A DNA stretch of 64,000 nucleotides from assembly GCA_016899975.1 (NCBI GenBank), contig JACJJN010000014.1:1-64000 (forward strand). The letters run 5' to 3'. Of this stretch, positions 50,960 through 60,439 are shown piece by piece (the first letter of the stretch is position 1; each line of letters opens with the position of its first letter). The DNA is from Lacrimispora saccharolytica. GTDB taxonomy: Bacteria > Bacillota > Clostridia > Lachnospirales > Lachnospiraceae. The notes beneath the pieces are model-generated. The model was not told the origin of the DNA, ran no database searches, and saw nothing but the letters and a program-made list of their open reading frames with translations. Made by a program: the position numbers and the translations under genes.

Positions 50960-51019
50960 TTTATAACTCCTCTTTCCTTATCCTCCGACGTAATAAACGC
51001 TCTCCTTTTACGGGAACAA

Positions 51020-51580
51020 TTATTTCCCGTGCTTTTCCAGATAATCTTTACGTCCGATTTCGTACAGGTTGTTTCCCTCGCTGTCGATGATGACAACCAG
51101 CGGCATTTCCTCTACTTCCAGGCGGCGCAGTGCCTCGGCTCCCAGATCCTCATAGGCGATCAGTTCCGCTTTCTTGATGCACTTCGCCAGCAGCGCTCCG
51201 GCTCCGCCGATCGCGCCGAAATATACGCCATGATATTTTTTCATCGCGTCGACAACTTCCGGAAGGCGCGCGCCTTTTCCGATCATTCCTCTCGCGCCTA
51301 CGGACATCATGGTAGGCGCATAGGCATCCATTCTTCCGCTGGTGGTCGGGCCTGCGGAACCGATGACCTGACCCGGTTTTGCAGGCGTTGGTCCTACGTA
51401 GTAGATCGTCGCATCGGTGGGATCAAACGGAAGCTCCTCCCCTCTTGCCAGAGCTTCACACATACGCTTGTGTCCCGCATCACGGGAGGTATAGATCGTA
51501 CCGGTCAGATATACGGTATCTCCTGCATGAAGTGTCTTTGCAAGTTCTTCTGTCAATGGAAGCTGAATATGTTTTTCCAT
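51020..51580 (-). CDS. fumB: Fumarate hydratase class I, beta subunit
   Basis: 186 residues, the C-terminal half of a class I Fe-S fumarase. YYVGPTPAKPGQVIGSAGPT, TSGRMDAYAPTMMSVGARGM and GAIGGAGALLAKCIKKAELI are the usual blocks. Its ATG directly follows the stop of the alpha gene (TAAATG), showing coupling. It is the last gene of the 12-gene operon, making the malate/fumarate step. Confidence 0.93.
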   Translation of the reverse strand: MEKHIQLPLTEELAKTLHAGDTVYLTGTIYTSRDAGHKRMCEALARGEELPFDPTDATIYYVGPTPAKPGQVIGSAGPTTSGRMDAYAPTMMSVGARGMIGKGARLPEVVDAMKKYHGVYFGAIGGAGALLAKCIKKAELIAYEDLGAEALRRLEVEEMPLVVIIDSEGNNLYEIGRKDYLEKHGK

Positions 51581-52423
51581 TTAAATCACCTCCGTTTTGT
51601 GGCGGGTCACATGGCAGTTGATGTTGACTGCACATGGCATGCCTGCAATATGAGTCGGCAGTGTTTCAATGTTCAGACCGATTGCTGTGGTCTTTCCGCC
51701 AAAGCCCTGCGGTCCGATGCCAAGCTGGTTGATCTTTTCCAGCATTTCCTTCTCCAGGTCCGCATAGAACGGATCCGGATTGGAGGAATCGATCGGGCGC
51801 ATCAATGCTTTCTTTGCAAGCAGCGCGCACTTATCGAAGGTTCCGCCGATTCCGACGCCGACAACCATCGGCGGGCACGGATTCGGTCCTGCGGTCTCCA
51901 CAACCTCCAGGATGAAATCCTTGATTCCCTGAAGTCCCGCAGACGGCTTGAACATCCGGATCATACTCATATTTTCGCTTCCGAAGCCTTTCGGTCCCAC
52001 AGTCACTTTGATCTGATCACCCGGAACGATCTCGGTGTAGAGCATTGCCGGAGTATTGTCTCCGGTATTTCCTCTGCGCACCGGATCTTTTACAACCGAT
52101 TTTCTCAGGTATCCTTTGTCGTATCCTCTGCGGACACCCTCGTTGACCGCCTCGGTCAGATCGCCGCCGGCAATGTGCACATCCTGGCCGATTTCCAGAA
52201 AGACACATGCCATTCCCGTATCCTGGCAGATGGGCACGGCTTCCGCGTCCGCGATCTCATAGTTCTCAATGATATTATCGAGCACACCCTGCGCGATCTC
52301 GCCGTCCTCGCAGGCACGGCAGTTTTTGATCGCACATTTCACATCTTCCGGAAGATAGTAGTTGGCTTCGATACACAGCTTTTCGACTACTTCTGTAATC
52401 TGGCTTGCCTGAATCTCACGCAT
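51581..52423 (-). CDS. fumA: Fumarate hydratase class I, alpha subunit
   Basis: 280 residues from ATG 52423. [20 protein letters not shown] holds the first cluster Cys; [20 protein letters not shown] the second; [19 protein letters not shown] the third block. The oxygen-sensitive [4Fe-4S] dehydratase fits an anaerobe. It lies 31 bases downstream of the fumarate reductase flavoprotein. Confidence 0.94.
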   Translation of the reverse strand: MREIQASQITEVVEKLCIEANYYLPEDVKCAIKNCRACEDGEIAQGVLDNIIENYEIADAEAVPICQDTGMACVFLEIGQDVHIAGGDLTEAVNEGVRRGYDKGYLRKSVVKDPVRRGNTGDNTPAMLYTEIVPGDQIKVTVGPKGFGSENMSMIRMFKPSAGLQGIKDFILEVVETAGPNPCPPMVVGVGIGGTFDKCALLAKKALMRPIDSSNPDPFYADLEKEMLEKINQLGIGPQGFGGKTTAIGLNIETLPTHIAGMPCAVNINCHVTRHKTEVI

Positions 52424-52454
52424 TTCTCTCTCCTGCCTTTCCTCTGTTTTTTTA

Positions 52455-54059
52455 TTATAAATGTCTCTTTCCGGCATAATCCGGCAGAAGCTGCGGAGAT
52501 ACCATACCGGTGTCCAGACCCGCTTCCTCCAGAGTTTTTGCATATTCTTTCACATGATCCAGGTTCATGGTTCCGAGGGTCACGTCTTTGGCTTTTGCCG
52601 CAGCCGCTTTTCCGGCGTCACGTCCGAACACAATGACGTCCAGCAGAGAGTTGCCCATCAGACGGTTTCTGCCGTGGATTCCTCCTACAGCCTCGCCTGC
52701 TACCAGCAGGTTGCTCACCGCGTTGGTGAAACCTTCTCCGTTGATTTCCAGACCGCCGTTCTGATAATGCAGTGTCGGATATACCAGGATCGGCTCTTTT
52801 CTCATATCAATGCCGTAGTTCATGAACATACGCAGCATTGCCGGGATTCGTTTCTCGATGGTTCCTTCTCCGTGGATCATCTCGATCATCGGGGTATCCA
52901 GCCATACGGCTTTGCCCTGAGGGGTCTCCACGCCTTTTTCACGGTCGGAGCACTCACGGATGATGCTTGCCGCAGATACGTCACGGGTCTCCAGCGGATG
53001 CATGAACGCCTCGCCATCCACATTGACCAGCATAGCACCCAGAGAACGTACTTTCTCCGTTACCAGCGCGCCGAAGATCTGAGACGGGTATGCTGCTCCG
53101 GTCGGATGATACTGGATTGTATCCTGATACAGCAGAGGAGCTCCCACACGATATCCGAGCACCAGTCCGTCCGCTGTCGCGCCGTAGTGGTTGGAAGTCG
53201 GGAAGTTGTTGTAATGCAGACGTCCTGCACCTCCGGTGGCGATGATGACGGTCTTTGCTCTCGCTACCAGATATTCATCGGTCTCCATGTTCAGCAGAAC
53301 CGCTCCTGCCACCTGCCCCTTGTCGTCTTTGATCAGCTCTACCGCAGAAGTGAACTCTACCACCGGAATTCCGCGGTTGATCACTTCGTCACGCAGAGTA
53401 CGCATAATCTCCGCTCCGGAATAATCGCGGCACGCATGCATACGTTTGCGGGAAGTTCCGCCGCCGTGTGTTGTGATCATATTTCCCTCGGCATCTTTGT
53501 CAAACATAACGCCCAGATTTTCCAGCCAGTGGATCGCATCCGGCGCTTCCATAACCAGCTTTTTCAGCAGCTCCGGACGTGCGGCAAAATGTCCGCCTCC
53601 GAAAGCATCCAGATAATGCTGTGCCGGAGAATCGTTTTCCTTGTCCGCTGCCTGGATTCCGCCCTCTGCCATCATGGTGTTGGCATCACCGATACGCAGT
53701 TTGGTAACGATCATCACGTTTGCGCCTGCTTCATGTGCCTCGATGGCTGCGGAAGAACCGGCGCCGCCGGCTCCGATGACCAGAACATCCACATCGTAAT
53801 CGATCTTGTTCAGATCGATCCGCTCATTGAGGATACGGCTGTTGGATTCCAGCAGACGACCAAGCTCTGTCGGCACTTTCTCCCCTTTGTTCGGGCCTAC
53901 TTTCAGAGTGACAAATCCATCCTCTTTGTAATCCGGATGGTACGCCGCAAGAAGGGTGTCTTTTTCCTCTGCTGTCATTCTTCTCGGCTCAGCAGCCATT
54001 CTCGCCGCTCTTGTGGCTTCTACCTTTTTGATAGATTCCTGCATTTTGGCTGTATACAT
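52455..54059 (-). CDS. Fumarate reductase/succinate dehydrogenase-type flavoprotein
   Basis: 534 residues. FAD site VDVLVIGAGGAGSSAAIEAH starts near residue 89. RKRMHACRDYSGAEIMRTL, IQYHPTGA, LETRDVSAASIIRE (catalytic Arg), TLHYQNGGLEING and GIHGRNRLMGNSLLD match fumarate reductase A. There is no Tat or secretion signal and no membrane anchor gene nearby, so a soluble cytoplasmic enzyme is likely. Residues 1-85 are an unusual N-terminal extension. It is paired with the Fe-S protein at 54075. Confidence 0.88.
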   Translation of the reverse strand: MYTAKMQESIKKVEATRAARMAAEPRRMTAEEKDTLLAAYHPDYKEDGFVTLKVGPNKGEKVPTELGRLLESNSRILNERIDLNKIDYDVDVLVIGAGGAGSSAAIEAHEAGANVMIVTKLRIGDANTMMAEGGIQAADKENDSPAQHYLDAFGGGHFAARPELLKKLVMEAPDAIHWLENLGVMFDKDAEGNMITTHGGGTSRKRMHACRDYSGAEIMRTLRDEVINRGIPVVEFTSAVELIKDDKGQVAGAVLLNMETDEYLVARAKTVIIATGGAGRLHYNNFPTSNHYGATADGLVLGYRVGAPLLYQDTIQYHPTGAAYPSQIFGALVTEKVRSLGAMLVNVDGEAFMHPLETRDVSAASIIRECSDREKGVETPQGKAVWLDTPMIEMIHGEGTIEKRIPAMLRMFMNYGIDMRKEPILVYPTLHYQNGGLEINGEGFTNAVSNLLVAGEAVGGIHGRNRLMGNSLLDVIVFGRDAGKAAAAKAKDVTLGTMNLDHVKEYAKTLEEAGLDTGMVSPQLLPDYAGKRHL

Positions 54060-54074
54060 GTCCTGCTCCCCTCC

Positions 54075-54749
54075 TTATTTCTCAATCTCACGGTTGTTGT
54101 AAAGTTCCTGCATCTCTTCGATCGGTTTCTGCATTACCTGCTCGATCAGATCATCGAATTTTCCTTCGTTGATCTCATCCACACGGTTCTGAAGATGCTC
54201 ACATTTCGGTGCGATGTATTTTCCGGTCAGACGTCTTGCCAGTTCTCCGACCATCGGGTGGGAGATGCCTGCCGGACAGCGGGAAGCACAGATTCCGCAG
54301 CCGATGCAGTCAAAGGATTCCTCTGCACACGCCTCGAAGTCGCCTCTCTGCGCATATGCGATGTACTGCATAACATTCAGGTTCTGCGGACATCCCTTGG
54401 TACATGCGTTGCATCCGATACAGCTGTAGATTTCCGGATACAGGTCCATCATCACGCGCTGTTCCGCACGGATCTCTTCCATATTGTAAGTTCTTTTATC
54501 GATCGGATAAAACGGAAGGCTGGCAATGTACATGCCGTCTTCCACCTGAGTCTGACATGCCAGACAGGTTTTCAGTTCATTTTTTCCCTTGATCCTGTAA
54601 ATAGTCGCACAGGCGCCGCAGAATCCGTGACGGCAGCCGCAGCCGCGCTTTAACTGGTAACCGGCATATTCCATGGCAGTCATAATCGTCAGGTCTCCGG
54701 GTACGGAATACTTCTTGCCGAAGATAAAAATATTTACCATTTCCTGCAT
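54075..54749 (-). CDS. Fumarate reductase-type Fe-S subunit
   Basis: 224 residues. N-terminal [2Fe-2S] domain with CGCRHGFCGAC and later CLAC (about residues 37-65); then two 4Fe-4S motifs, CIGCNACTKGCPQN and CIGCGICASRCPAG. This is an SdhB/FrdB-like plan, but the second cluster region has the regular ferredoxin spacing and the C-terminus lacks the CCG domain of TfrB. It should pass electrons from the Flx/Hdr module to the flavoprotein. ATG 54749 follows GGAGG. Confidence 0.8.
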   Translation of the reverse strand: MQEMVNIFIFGKKYSVPGDLTIMTAMEYAGYQLKRGCGCRHGFCGACATIYRIKGKNELKTCLACQTQVEDGMYIASLPFYPIDKRTYNMEEIRAEQRVMMDLYPEIYSCIGCNACTKGCPQNLNVMQYIAYAQRGDFEACAEESFDCIGCGICASRCPAGISHPMVGELARRLTGKYIAPKCEHLQNRVDEINEGKFDDLIEQVMQKPIEEMQELYNNREIEK

Positions 54750-54765
54750 TTTCTATATCCTCCAA

Positions 54766-55614
54766 TTAATATTCGTTCGGTAACTCATCGATTTCATCAC
54801 AGCGGAACACAGGGCCGTCTTTGCAGACATACTTGCTTCCGATGTTGCAGCGGCCGCATTTTCCGACTCCGCATTTCATCCGGAGCTCCAAAGTGGTGTA
54901 CACCTGAGTCTTGTCAAATCCCACTTCCTGGAGTCCCTGCAGCGTGAATTTGATCATGATCGGAGGTCCGCAGATCAGCGCCACCTTGTCTGTGGACATA
55001 TTCAGTTCCTTCACATAGTTCGGAACAAAGCCCACATGACCGTCCCATCCTTCCTGTTCCCGGTCGATGGTCAGATGCACATTGACATCCTTCGCATTCA
55101 TCCATTTTTCCCGGATCTCCTTCAGCTGTACCAGATCATCCGCGGAACGTGAGCCATACACAATGTCTACGGTTCCGTAATTCTCACGGTTGTCCAGCAC
55201 GTAGTTGATCACGGAGCGCAGCGGTGCAAGACCGATACCGCCGGCGATAAACAGCAGGTTCTGTCCTTTCAGGACGGTTTCCACAGGGAAATGATTTCCA
55301 TAAGGTCCGCGGACCAGGATCTCGTCGCCTACCTCCATGTTGTGCAGGTAAGTAGTCAGGACACCGCATTCCTTGATGGAAAATTCCTGATATTCTTTGT
55401 TGGTCGGGGAGGAGGTGATGGAGAACATACCCTCTCCGACACCCGGGACACAGAGCATTCCGCACTGTCCCGGCATATGATCAAAAAGCTTTGTGCCGTC
55501 CGGCTTCACAATACGGAAGGTTTTGACGTCCGGTGTTTCCTGACGGATATCCGTGATCACGCCAACCTGCGGCAGCAGCACATTTTTCTTCTCTTCGCTT
55601 CCACAATTACACAT
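54766..55614 (-). CDS. FAD/NAD-binding oxidoreductase, FlxA/AsrB/HydG-like
   Basis: 282 residues from ATG 55614, which overlaps the upstream stop (TAATG). FSITSSP is FAD-binding; LLFIAGGIGLAPLRSVINY is the NAD(P) site; the C-terminal CGVGKCGRCNIG with VCKDGPVF is the [2Fe-2S] motif of PyrK-type proteins. This is the pattern of FlxA in HdrABC-FlxABCD, which takes electrons from NADH. NADH rather than NADPH is inferred. Confidence 0.8.
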   Translation of the reverse strand: MCNCGSEEKKNVLLPQVGVITDIRQETPDVKTFRIVKPDGTKLFDHMPGQCGMLCVPGVGEGMFSITSSPTNKEYQEFSIKECGVLTTYLHNMEVGDEILVRGPYGNHFPVETVLKGQNLLFIAGGIGLAPLRSVINYVLDNRENYGTVDIVYGSRSADDLVQLKEIREKWMNAKDVNVHLTIDREQEGWDGHVGFVPNYVKELNMSTDKVALICGPPIMIKFTLQGLQEVGFDKTQVYTTLELRMKCGVGKCGRCNIGSKYVCKDGPVFRCDEIDELPNEY

Positions 55615-56645
55615 TACTTTGAGCCTCCCATACGTTTGATCACCTTGACGATGTTCAGTCCCTGCGGACATTTCTCCACACAGCGGCCGCAGCCTACGCA
55701 GGAATACATTCCGTCATTGTTTGCCGGATAATAAACCAGCTTGTGCATGAAACGCTGACGGAATCTCTGCATCTGTGTGGTACGGTTGTTTCCGTGAGCC
55801 ATCAGGGTAAAGTCCGAATACATGCAGGAATCCCAGCAGCGGTATCTCTGCACGCCATGTCCGGTATTGAAATCTTTGATATCATAGCACTGACAGGTCG
55901 GGCAGGAGAACGTACAGGTTCCGCAGGCAAGACAGGCGTCAGAAAGCTCTTTCCAGCGCGGATCGTCAAATTTATCCTGTGTGGCGTTTCCATCCCAGCC
56001 TTCCAGAGACAGATGGCTGTACGGCAGCTTCTCAATGATCGTGCGGATGGCTTCCTGTTCTGCGGAAACCTTCGCTCCGTCTTCATCTGCGGCCGGTTCC
56101 AGATGTTCTTTTACCAGTTCCAGGAATTTCTCTCCCTTTTCCGTTCTTGCCTCCATGCAGTAAAGATCATCCACCGCCCACATTGCCACATCGCCTTCCG
56201 GCGCTGCCGCGTCGATGTCAAAGACTTTACAGAAACAGGATTCCTCCGGTTCATGGCAGGCGAGGGAAACTACGATGCCGTGTTCTCTTCTGGCTGCATA
56301 ATAGGTATCCACAGGATCCGCCAGGAATACACGGTCCAGCACCTCAAAGCCGCGAACGTCACAGGGACGCACGCCGAAGATCACAAAATCCTGGTTCACC
56401 AGTTCCTGAGGAGTGATATTGATCTTCTTTGCATCCTTATAGCAGGAGTACAGGATCTCACTCTGCGGAAAAAACGCATCCTTCGGGGATTTCACAGTCT
56501 TTAAGGTCTCCAGATCGACCTTGGCATCCTCTGTCCAGATGCCGAAATTTGTCTTTCCGTTGTTGTCCACCGGCAGATACAGGTCCATGTTCCTGCTTAC
56601 GGTCTCAAGCAGAGCGGAAAGCTGTTCTTTTCTTATCTTATACAT
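55614..56645 (-). CDS. 4Fe-4S protein, FlxC/AsrA-like
   Basis: 343 residues. The first 180 residues resemble the AsrA-type beta subunit domain (FVIFGVRPCDVRGFEVLDRV, then REHGIVVSLACHEPEESCFC). Two 4Fe-4S motifs follow: CLACGTCTFSCPTCQC and CVGCGRCVEKCPQG. It is one of two related Fe-S proteins between MvhD-like and FlxA-like genes. Electron transfer between FlxA and Hdr is its probable task. Confidence 0.75.
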   Translation of the reverse strand: MYKIRKEQLSALLETVSRNMDLYLPVDNNGKTNFGIWTEDAKVDLETLKTVKSPKDAFFPQSEILYSCYKDAKKINITPQELVNQDFVIFGVRPCDVRGFEVLDRVFLADPVDTYYAARREHGIVVSLACHEPEESCFCKVFDIDAAAPEGDVAMWAVDDLYCMEARTEKGEKFLELVKEHLEPAADEDGAKVSAEQEAIRTIIEKLPYSHLSLEGWDGNATQDKFDDPRWKELSDACLACGTCTFSCPTCQCYDIKDFNTGHGVQRYRCWDSCMYSDFTLMAHGNNRTTQMQRFRQRFMHKLVYYPANNDGMYSCVGCGRCVEKCPQGLNIVKVIKRMGGSK

Positions 56646-56648
56646 CCC

Positions 56649-57617
56649 TTAACCCCTTTCCTGAACGATCGAAGGTTCAACGTCTTCTGTGGTGAAGTTG
56701 GTCAGCGGCGCACGGCTGTCGATGTCCTCGCCCGCCTGATATTCACCGTAAAATTCATTGATGTCCTTGATAAACTTCCGGTTCAGCAGATGCAGAGGGA
56801 TATGTTCCGGACATACACGGGAACATTCGCCGCAGTCCGTACACCGTCCTGCCACATGGAAGGCACGGATGATATGGAACATCTGCTCCTCAAAGGTATC
56901 GCTGTTTGCCTTCTGTGCCGTATCGTAACGGTCGTTGTCAAACACGCACTTGATGCAGCTGCAGGCCGGGCAGACATTGCGGCAGGCATTGCAGCGGATA
57001 CAGCGGGAAAGCTCGTTCTGCCAGAAAGCAAAACGCTCCTTCGGATCCATCGCCTCAATCTTTTCCACCATTGAGAATCTTCCGTCTTTTGCCGGTTTTT
57101 CCTCGTCTGCGTTGGAAGCAAGCTCGTCATATACCATATGGCGGCCGCCCTTGCAGGCTTTGCAGCGCTCCAGGATCACGTCCTCACGGGCAAACTCTTT
57201 GTCTCCGTAGATAGCAGTTACCTTTACGGTATCGCCGTCCTCGGTGATCTCCTGGATACCCTTTGCGCCTTTTTCCTTCATCACATCCACGTCCAGGCTT
57301 CCGTTGCAGCCGACGCCGATGATATAAGCCTTTTCCCGGTCCACCCGGTGTTCTTTCACAAGCTGATTGAAGCTGTAGGTATCGCAGGGTTTCAGGAACA
57401 CCAGGGTCTTTCCTTCCAGCTTGCTCAGGTTGATCATATATTTGCTCAGGTTTGCCCCGCAGAATCCATCGTAGACAAATTCAGAAAGGCTGTCCTCGCT
57501 TTCGAACAGCGCCGGTTCCGGATTGAAGGACATATCGCCCTTTCTCCAGCCCATCACGCGGACTACGGTGCCGTCGCTGAGCAGCTCTTTCGCGCGTCTG
57601 ATCAATTCTTCTTGCAT
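56649..57617 (-). CDS. 4Fe-4S protein, FlxB-like (coenzyme F420 hydrogenase beta-type)
   Basis: 322 residues. GFCGANLSKYM, TLVFLKPCDTYSFNQLVKEH and YIIGVGCNGSL form the F420-hydrogenase-beta-like domain; CIRCNACRNVCPACSCI and CTDCGECSRVCPEH are 4Fe-4S motifs. A further CKACKGGRH block near 150 adds cysteines. It overlaps the MvhD-like gene by 16 bases and lies three bases before the FlxC-like gene, so the operon is tightly coupled. Confidence 0.75.
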   Translation of the reverse strand: MQEELIRRAKELLSDGTVVRVMGWRKGDMSFNPEPALFESEDSLSEFVYDGFCGANLSKYMINLSKLEGKTLVFLKPCDTYSFNQLVKEHRVDREKAYIIGVGCNGSLDVDVMKEKGAKGIQEITEDGDTVKVTAIYGDKEFAREDVILERCKACKGGRHMVYDELASNADEEKPAKDGRFSMVEKIEAMDPKERFAFWQNELSRCIRCNACRNVCPACSCIKCVFDNDRYDTAQKANSDTFEEQMFHIIRAFHVAGRCTDCGECSRVCPEHIPLHLLNRKFIKDINEFYGEYQAGEDIDSRAPLTNFTTEDVEPSIVQERG

Positions 57618-58057
57618 CGTAAATCCTCCAATCTGACATTTTCGCCAAGGCTGTGAATCTTCTCCACAAATTCATTCATCGTCTGGGAGAACTTCACGCC
57701 CTCCGCCGCGGATACCCACTCCACACGGGTACGTCCGTTTTCCACACCCAGATAATCCAGCATGGAAAACAGCAGCGTCATACGGCGTCTCGCATAGTAA
57801 TTTCCTGTAGAATAATGGCAGTCTCCCGGATGGCATCCGCACATGATCACGCCGTCCGCCCCTTTCTGGAACGCACGCAGGATAAACAGCGGATTGACAC
57901 GGCAGGAGCATGGCACGCGGATGATCTTGACATCCGCCGGATAAGCCAGACGGCTGGAACCAGCCAGGTCTGCGCCTGCATAGGAGCACCAGTTACAGCA
58001 GAAAGCCACGATCAGCGGCTTGAATTCTTTCTTTTCGTTGTTTGCTTCTATCGACAT
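57602..58057 (-). CDS. MvhD/FlxD-family Fe-S protein
   Basis: 151 residues from ATG 58057. AFCCNWCSYAGADLAGSSRL, then VPCSCRVNP and VIMCGCHPGDCHYSTGN, are the [2Fe-2S] cysteine motifs of MvhD, the subunit that connects an electron input module to HdrA. It overlaps the 3' end of hdrA by ten bases. In Flx systems FlxD receives electrons from FlxABC instead of a hydrogenase; no hydrogenase genes are here. Confidence 0.88.
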   Translation of the reverse strand: MSIEANNEKKEFKPLIVAFCCNWCSYAGADLAGSSRLAYPADVKIIRVPCSCRVNPLFILRAFQKGADGVIMCGCHPGDCHYSTGNYYARRRMTLLFSMLDYLGVENGRTRVEWVSAAEGVKFSQTMNEFVEKIHSLGENVRLEDLRCKKN

Positions 58058-60036
58058 ATTGCATCTACCTCCGCGAGAATTTGTCGGTTGGAGAATCCTT
58101 TCAGATCCATCGCTCCGGACGGGCAGGCTACGGTACATGCACCGCATCCCTGACACAGCGCGCTGTTGACTACCGCTACGCGGCGGTTTTCACGAACACC
58201 GCCGTCCATCACCTGCTGCTCCTCATAAGAGATCGCACCGTAAGGACATACCTTCTCACAGGCGGAACAGCCGTTACAGAAGAGCGGATTGGACTGAGCG
58301 GTACATGGGTTCGTCACCAGCTTGTCTTTTGCAAGGAGTCCGACAACCTTGATCGCTGCAGCACCCGCCTGGGCTACTGTCTCCGGAATATCCTTCGGTC
58401 CCTGGCAGACACCGGACAGGAAGATACCTGCAGTCGGAGATTCCACCGGACGAAGCTTCGGATGGGCTTCGGTCAGGAAGTTATTGTTGTCGATGCTTGC
58501 GGTCAGCATGGTTGCAATCTTACGTACATCCTTGTTCGGCTCGATGGCTGTGGCAAGAACCACAAGGTCAGCTTCCATTTTTATCTGGCGGTTGTCGATC
58601 AGATCCACACCCTGGACCAGAAGACGGCCGTTTTCCGCCTCGGAAACTTTTCCTACCTGTCCCTTGATGTAGTCCACATCGTACTCTTCCACCGCACGGC
58701 GGTAAAACTCATCAAAGTTCTTGCCCGGAGTACGCACATCAATATAGAAGACATGCACATCCACATCCGGGTAGTGGTCTTTCAGCAGCATCGCCTGTTT
58801 TGCTGTATACATACAGCAGATTTTTGAACAGTAGCTCTTTCCGCGGCAGGTCACGTCACGGGAGCCGACGCACTGAATAAAGACGATATTCTTCGGATGT
58901 TCCCCATTGGAGAGACGCACCACATTTCCTCCGGTCGGTCCTGCGGCGTTCATCAGACGCTCCAGTTCCAGAGAAGTGATGACATCCTTGCTCTGATTGT
59001 AGTAATATTCATCAAACTTATCCAGATTGATGGTATCAAAACCGGTGGCAACAACGATCGCGCCGTACTCTCTGGTGATGATCTCATCCTTCTGTGTATA
59101 GTCAATGGCTCCGGCTGCGCAGACCTTGGAACAGATTCCGCACTTTCCGGTCTTGAATTTGATACATGCCTCCGTATCGATAACCGGCACGTTTGGCACT
59201 GCCTGGGCAAATGGAGTGTAGATTGCGGTTCTGGTATTCAGTCCGCGGTTAAATTCATTTGGAGTCTTTTTGGACGGACACTTTTCCTGGCACAGACCGC
59301 AGCCGGTACATTTGTCCATATCCACATATCTCGCTTTTTTGCGGATATCCACAGAGAAATCACCGACAAAACCGGATACTTTCTCCACTTCACTGTATGT
59401 AAAGATATTGATCTTCTCGTGAGCGTTGACTTCTCCCATCTTCGGAGTCAGAATACAGGAAGAACAGTCCAGCGTCGGGAAGGTCTTATCCAGCTGGGAC
59501 ATTCTTCCGCCGATACTCGGAGTCTTCTCAACGATATCCACCTCGTAGCCTGCGTCTGCGATGTCCAGCGCGGTCTGGATTCCGGCGATTCCTCCGCCGA
59601 TGACCAGAGCACGTTTCACAACACGGCTCTCACCCGGCTGCAGCGGCGCGTTCAGCATAACCTTTGCGATGGCTGCTCTTGCCAGGATCACTGCTTTTTC
59701 AGTTCCCTCTTCCACATCTTTGTGGATCCAGGAACACTGCTCACGGATGTTGGCGATCTCCACCAGATACGGGTTCAGTCCCGCTTTTTCCGCCGCCTTA
59801 CGGAAAGTTCCCTCGTGCATACGCGGGGAACAGGAACAGATCACGATTCCTGTCAGATGCTCGCTCTTCACAGCATCTGCGATTTTCTGCTGTCCGGCTT
59901 CGGAACACATGTACTGGTAATCCTCCGCGTACACGACACCCGGTTCTTTTCTCACGGCTTCCACGACCCGTTTCACATCTACCGTGCCCGCGATATTTGT
60001 TCCGCAATGACAGACAAATACTCCTATTCTTTGCAC
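58048..60036 (-). CDS. hdrA: HdrA-family flavin-bifurcating subunit
   Basis: 662 residues from GTG 60036, which follows AAGGAGAG. QRIGVFVCHCGTNIAGTVDV starts it; IVICSCSPRMHEGTFRKA and ALVIGGGIAGIQTALDIADA (FAD) follow. 4Fe-4S motifs: CTGCGLCQEKCP, CNGCSACEKVCP and CQGCGACTVACP. In methanogens HdrA's FAD splits electron pairs to ferredoxin and a high-potential acceptor. It is full-length. Neighbours hdrB and hdrC precede it and an MvhD-like gene follows. Confidence 0.93.
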   Translation of the reverse strand: MQRIGVFVCHCGTNIAGTVDVKRVVEAVRKEPGVVYAEDYQYMCSEAGQQKIADAVKSEHLTGIVICSCSPRMHEGTFRKAAEKAGLNPYLVEIANIREQCSWIHKDVEEGTEKAVILARAAIAKVMLNAPLQPGESRVVKRALVIGGGIAGIQTALDIADAGYEVDIVEKTPSIGGRMSQLDKTFPTLDCSSCILTPKMGEVNAHEKINIFTYSEVEKVSGFVGDFSVDIRKKARYVDMDKCTGCGLCQEKCPSKKTPNEFNRGLNTRTAIYTPFAQAVPNVPVIDTEACIKFKTGKCGICSKVCAAGAIDYTQKDEIITREYGAIVVATGFDTINLDKFDEYYYNQSKDVITSLELERLMNAAGPTGGNVVRLSNGEHPKNIVFIQCVGSRDVTCRGKSYCSKICCMYTAKQAMLLKDHYPDVDVHVFYIDVRTPGKNFDEFYRRAVEEYDVDYIKGQVGKVSEAENGRLLVQGVDLIDNRQIKMEADLVVLATAIEPNKDVRKIATMLTASIDNNNFLTEAHPKLRPVESPTAGIFLSGVCQGPKDIPETVAQAGAAAIKVVGLLAKDKLVTNPCTAQSNPLFCNGCSACEKVCPYGAISYEEQQVMDGGVRENRRVAVVNSALCQGCGACTVACPSGAMDLKGFSNRQILAEVDAICR

Positions 60037-60049
60037 TTTCTTTCTCTCC

Positions 60050-60439
60050 TTACTTTCTGTATTTGCGATATGCGCTTGCCAGCAGCTGCTGCGGCGTCTC
60101 TTCATCCAGAAGCGCAGGGATCTCGTCCGGAGACAGGAAGTTTACACCCCGCTGGCGGATGACGCTGAGACGTACTGCTTCGATCACCTTGGCAGGCTTA
60201 ACGTCTCTTGGACATCTTTCCACGCATGCAAAACAGGAAAGACATTTCCAGATTGATTTGGAATTCATCAGCGGCTCAATGTTGCCGTTCTGAACGTACG
60301 ATACGAACTGATGGGGACGGATGTCCATCTCATTGTAGGCAGGACAGGAAGCGGAGCATCTGCCGCACTTCATACATTTTCTTGTGTCCACGCCGCTGAT
60401 CTCTTTGATCCTCTGTGCCATCTTTGCCTCTGATTTCAT
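60050..60439 (-). CDS. hdrC: HdrC-family Fe-S subunit
   Basis: 129 residues with two 4Fe-4S motifs, CMKCGRCSASCPAY and CLSCFACVERCPRD. It overlaps hdrB by four bases (ATGA). HdrC passes electrons between HdrA and HdrB. The length is short but normal for soluble HdrC. Confidence 0.9.
   Translation of the reverse strand: MKSEAKMAQRIKEISGVDTRKCMKCGRCSASCPAYNEMDIRPHQFVSYVQNGNIEPLMNSKSIWKCLSCFACVERCPRDVKPAKVIEAVRLSVIRQRGVNFLSPDEIPALLDEETPQQLLASAYRKYRK

Noticed and set aside
52461-54653. 730-codon plus-strand frame opposite the fumarate reductase genes
   Set aside because: Shadow of two well-supported genes, with no ribosome site and Cys/His-rich composition.
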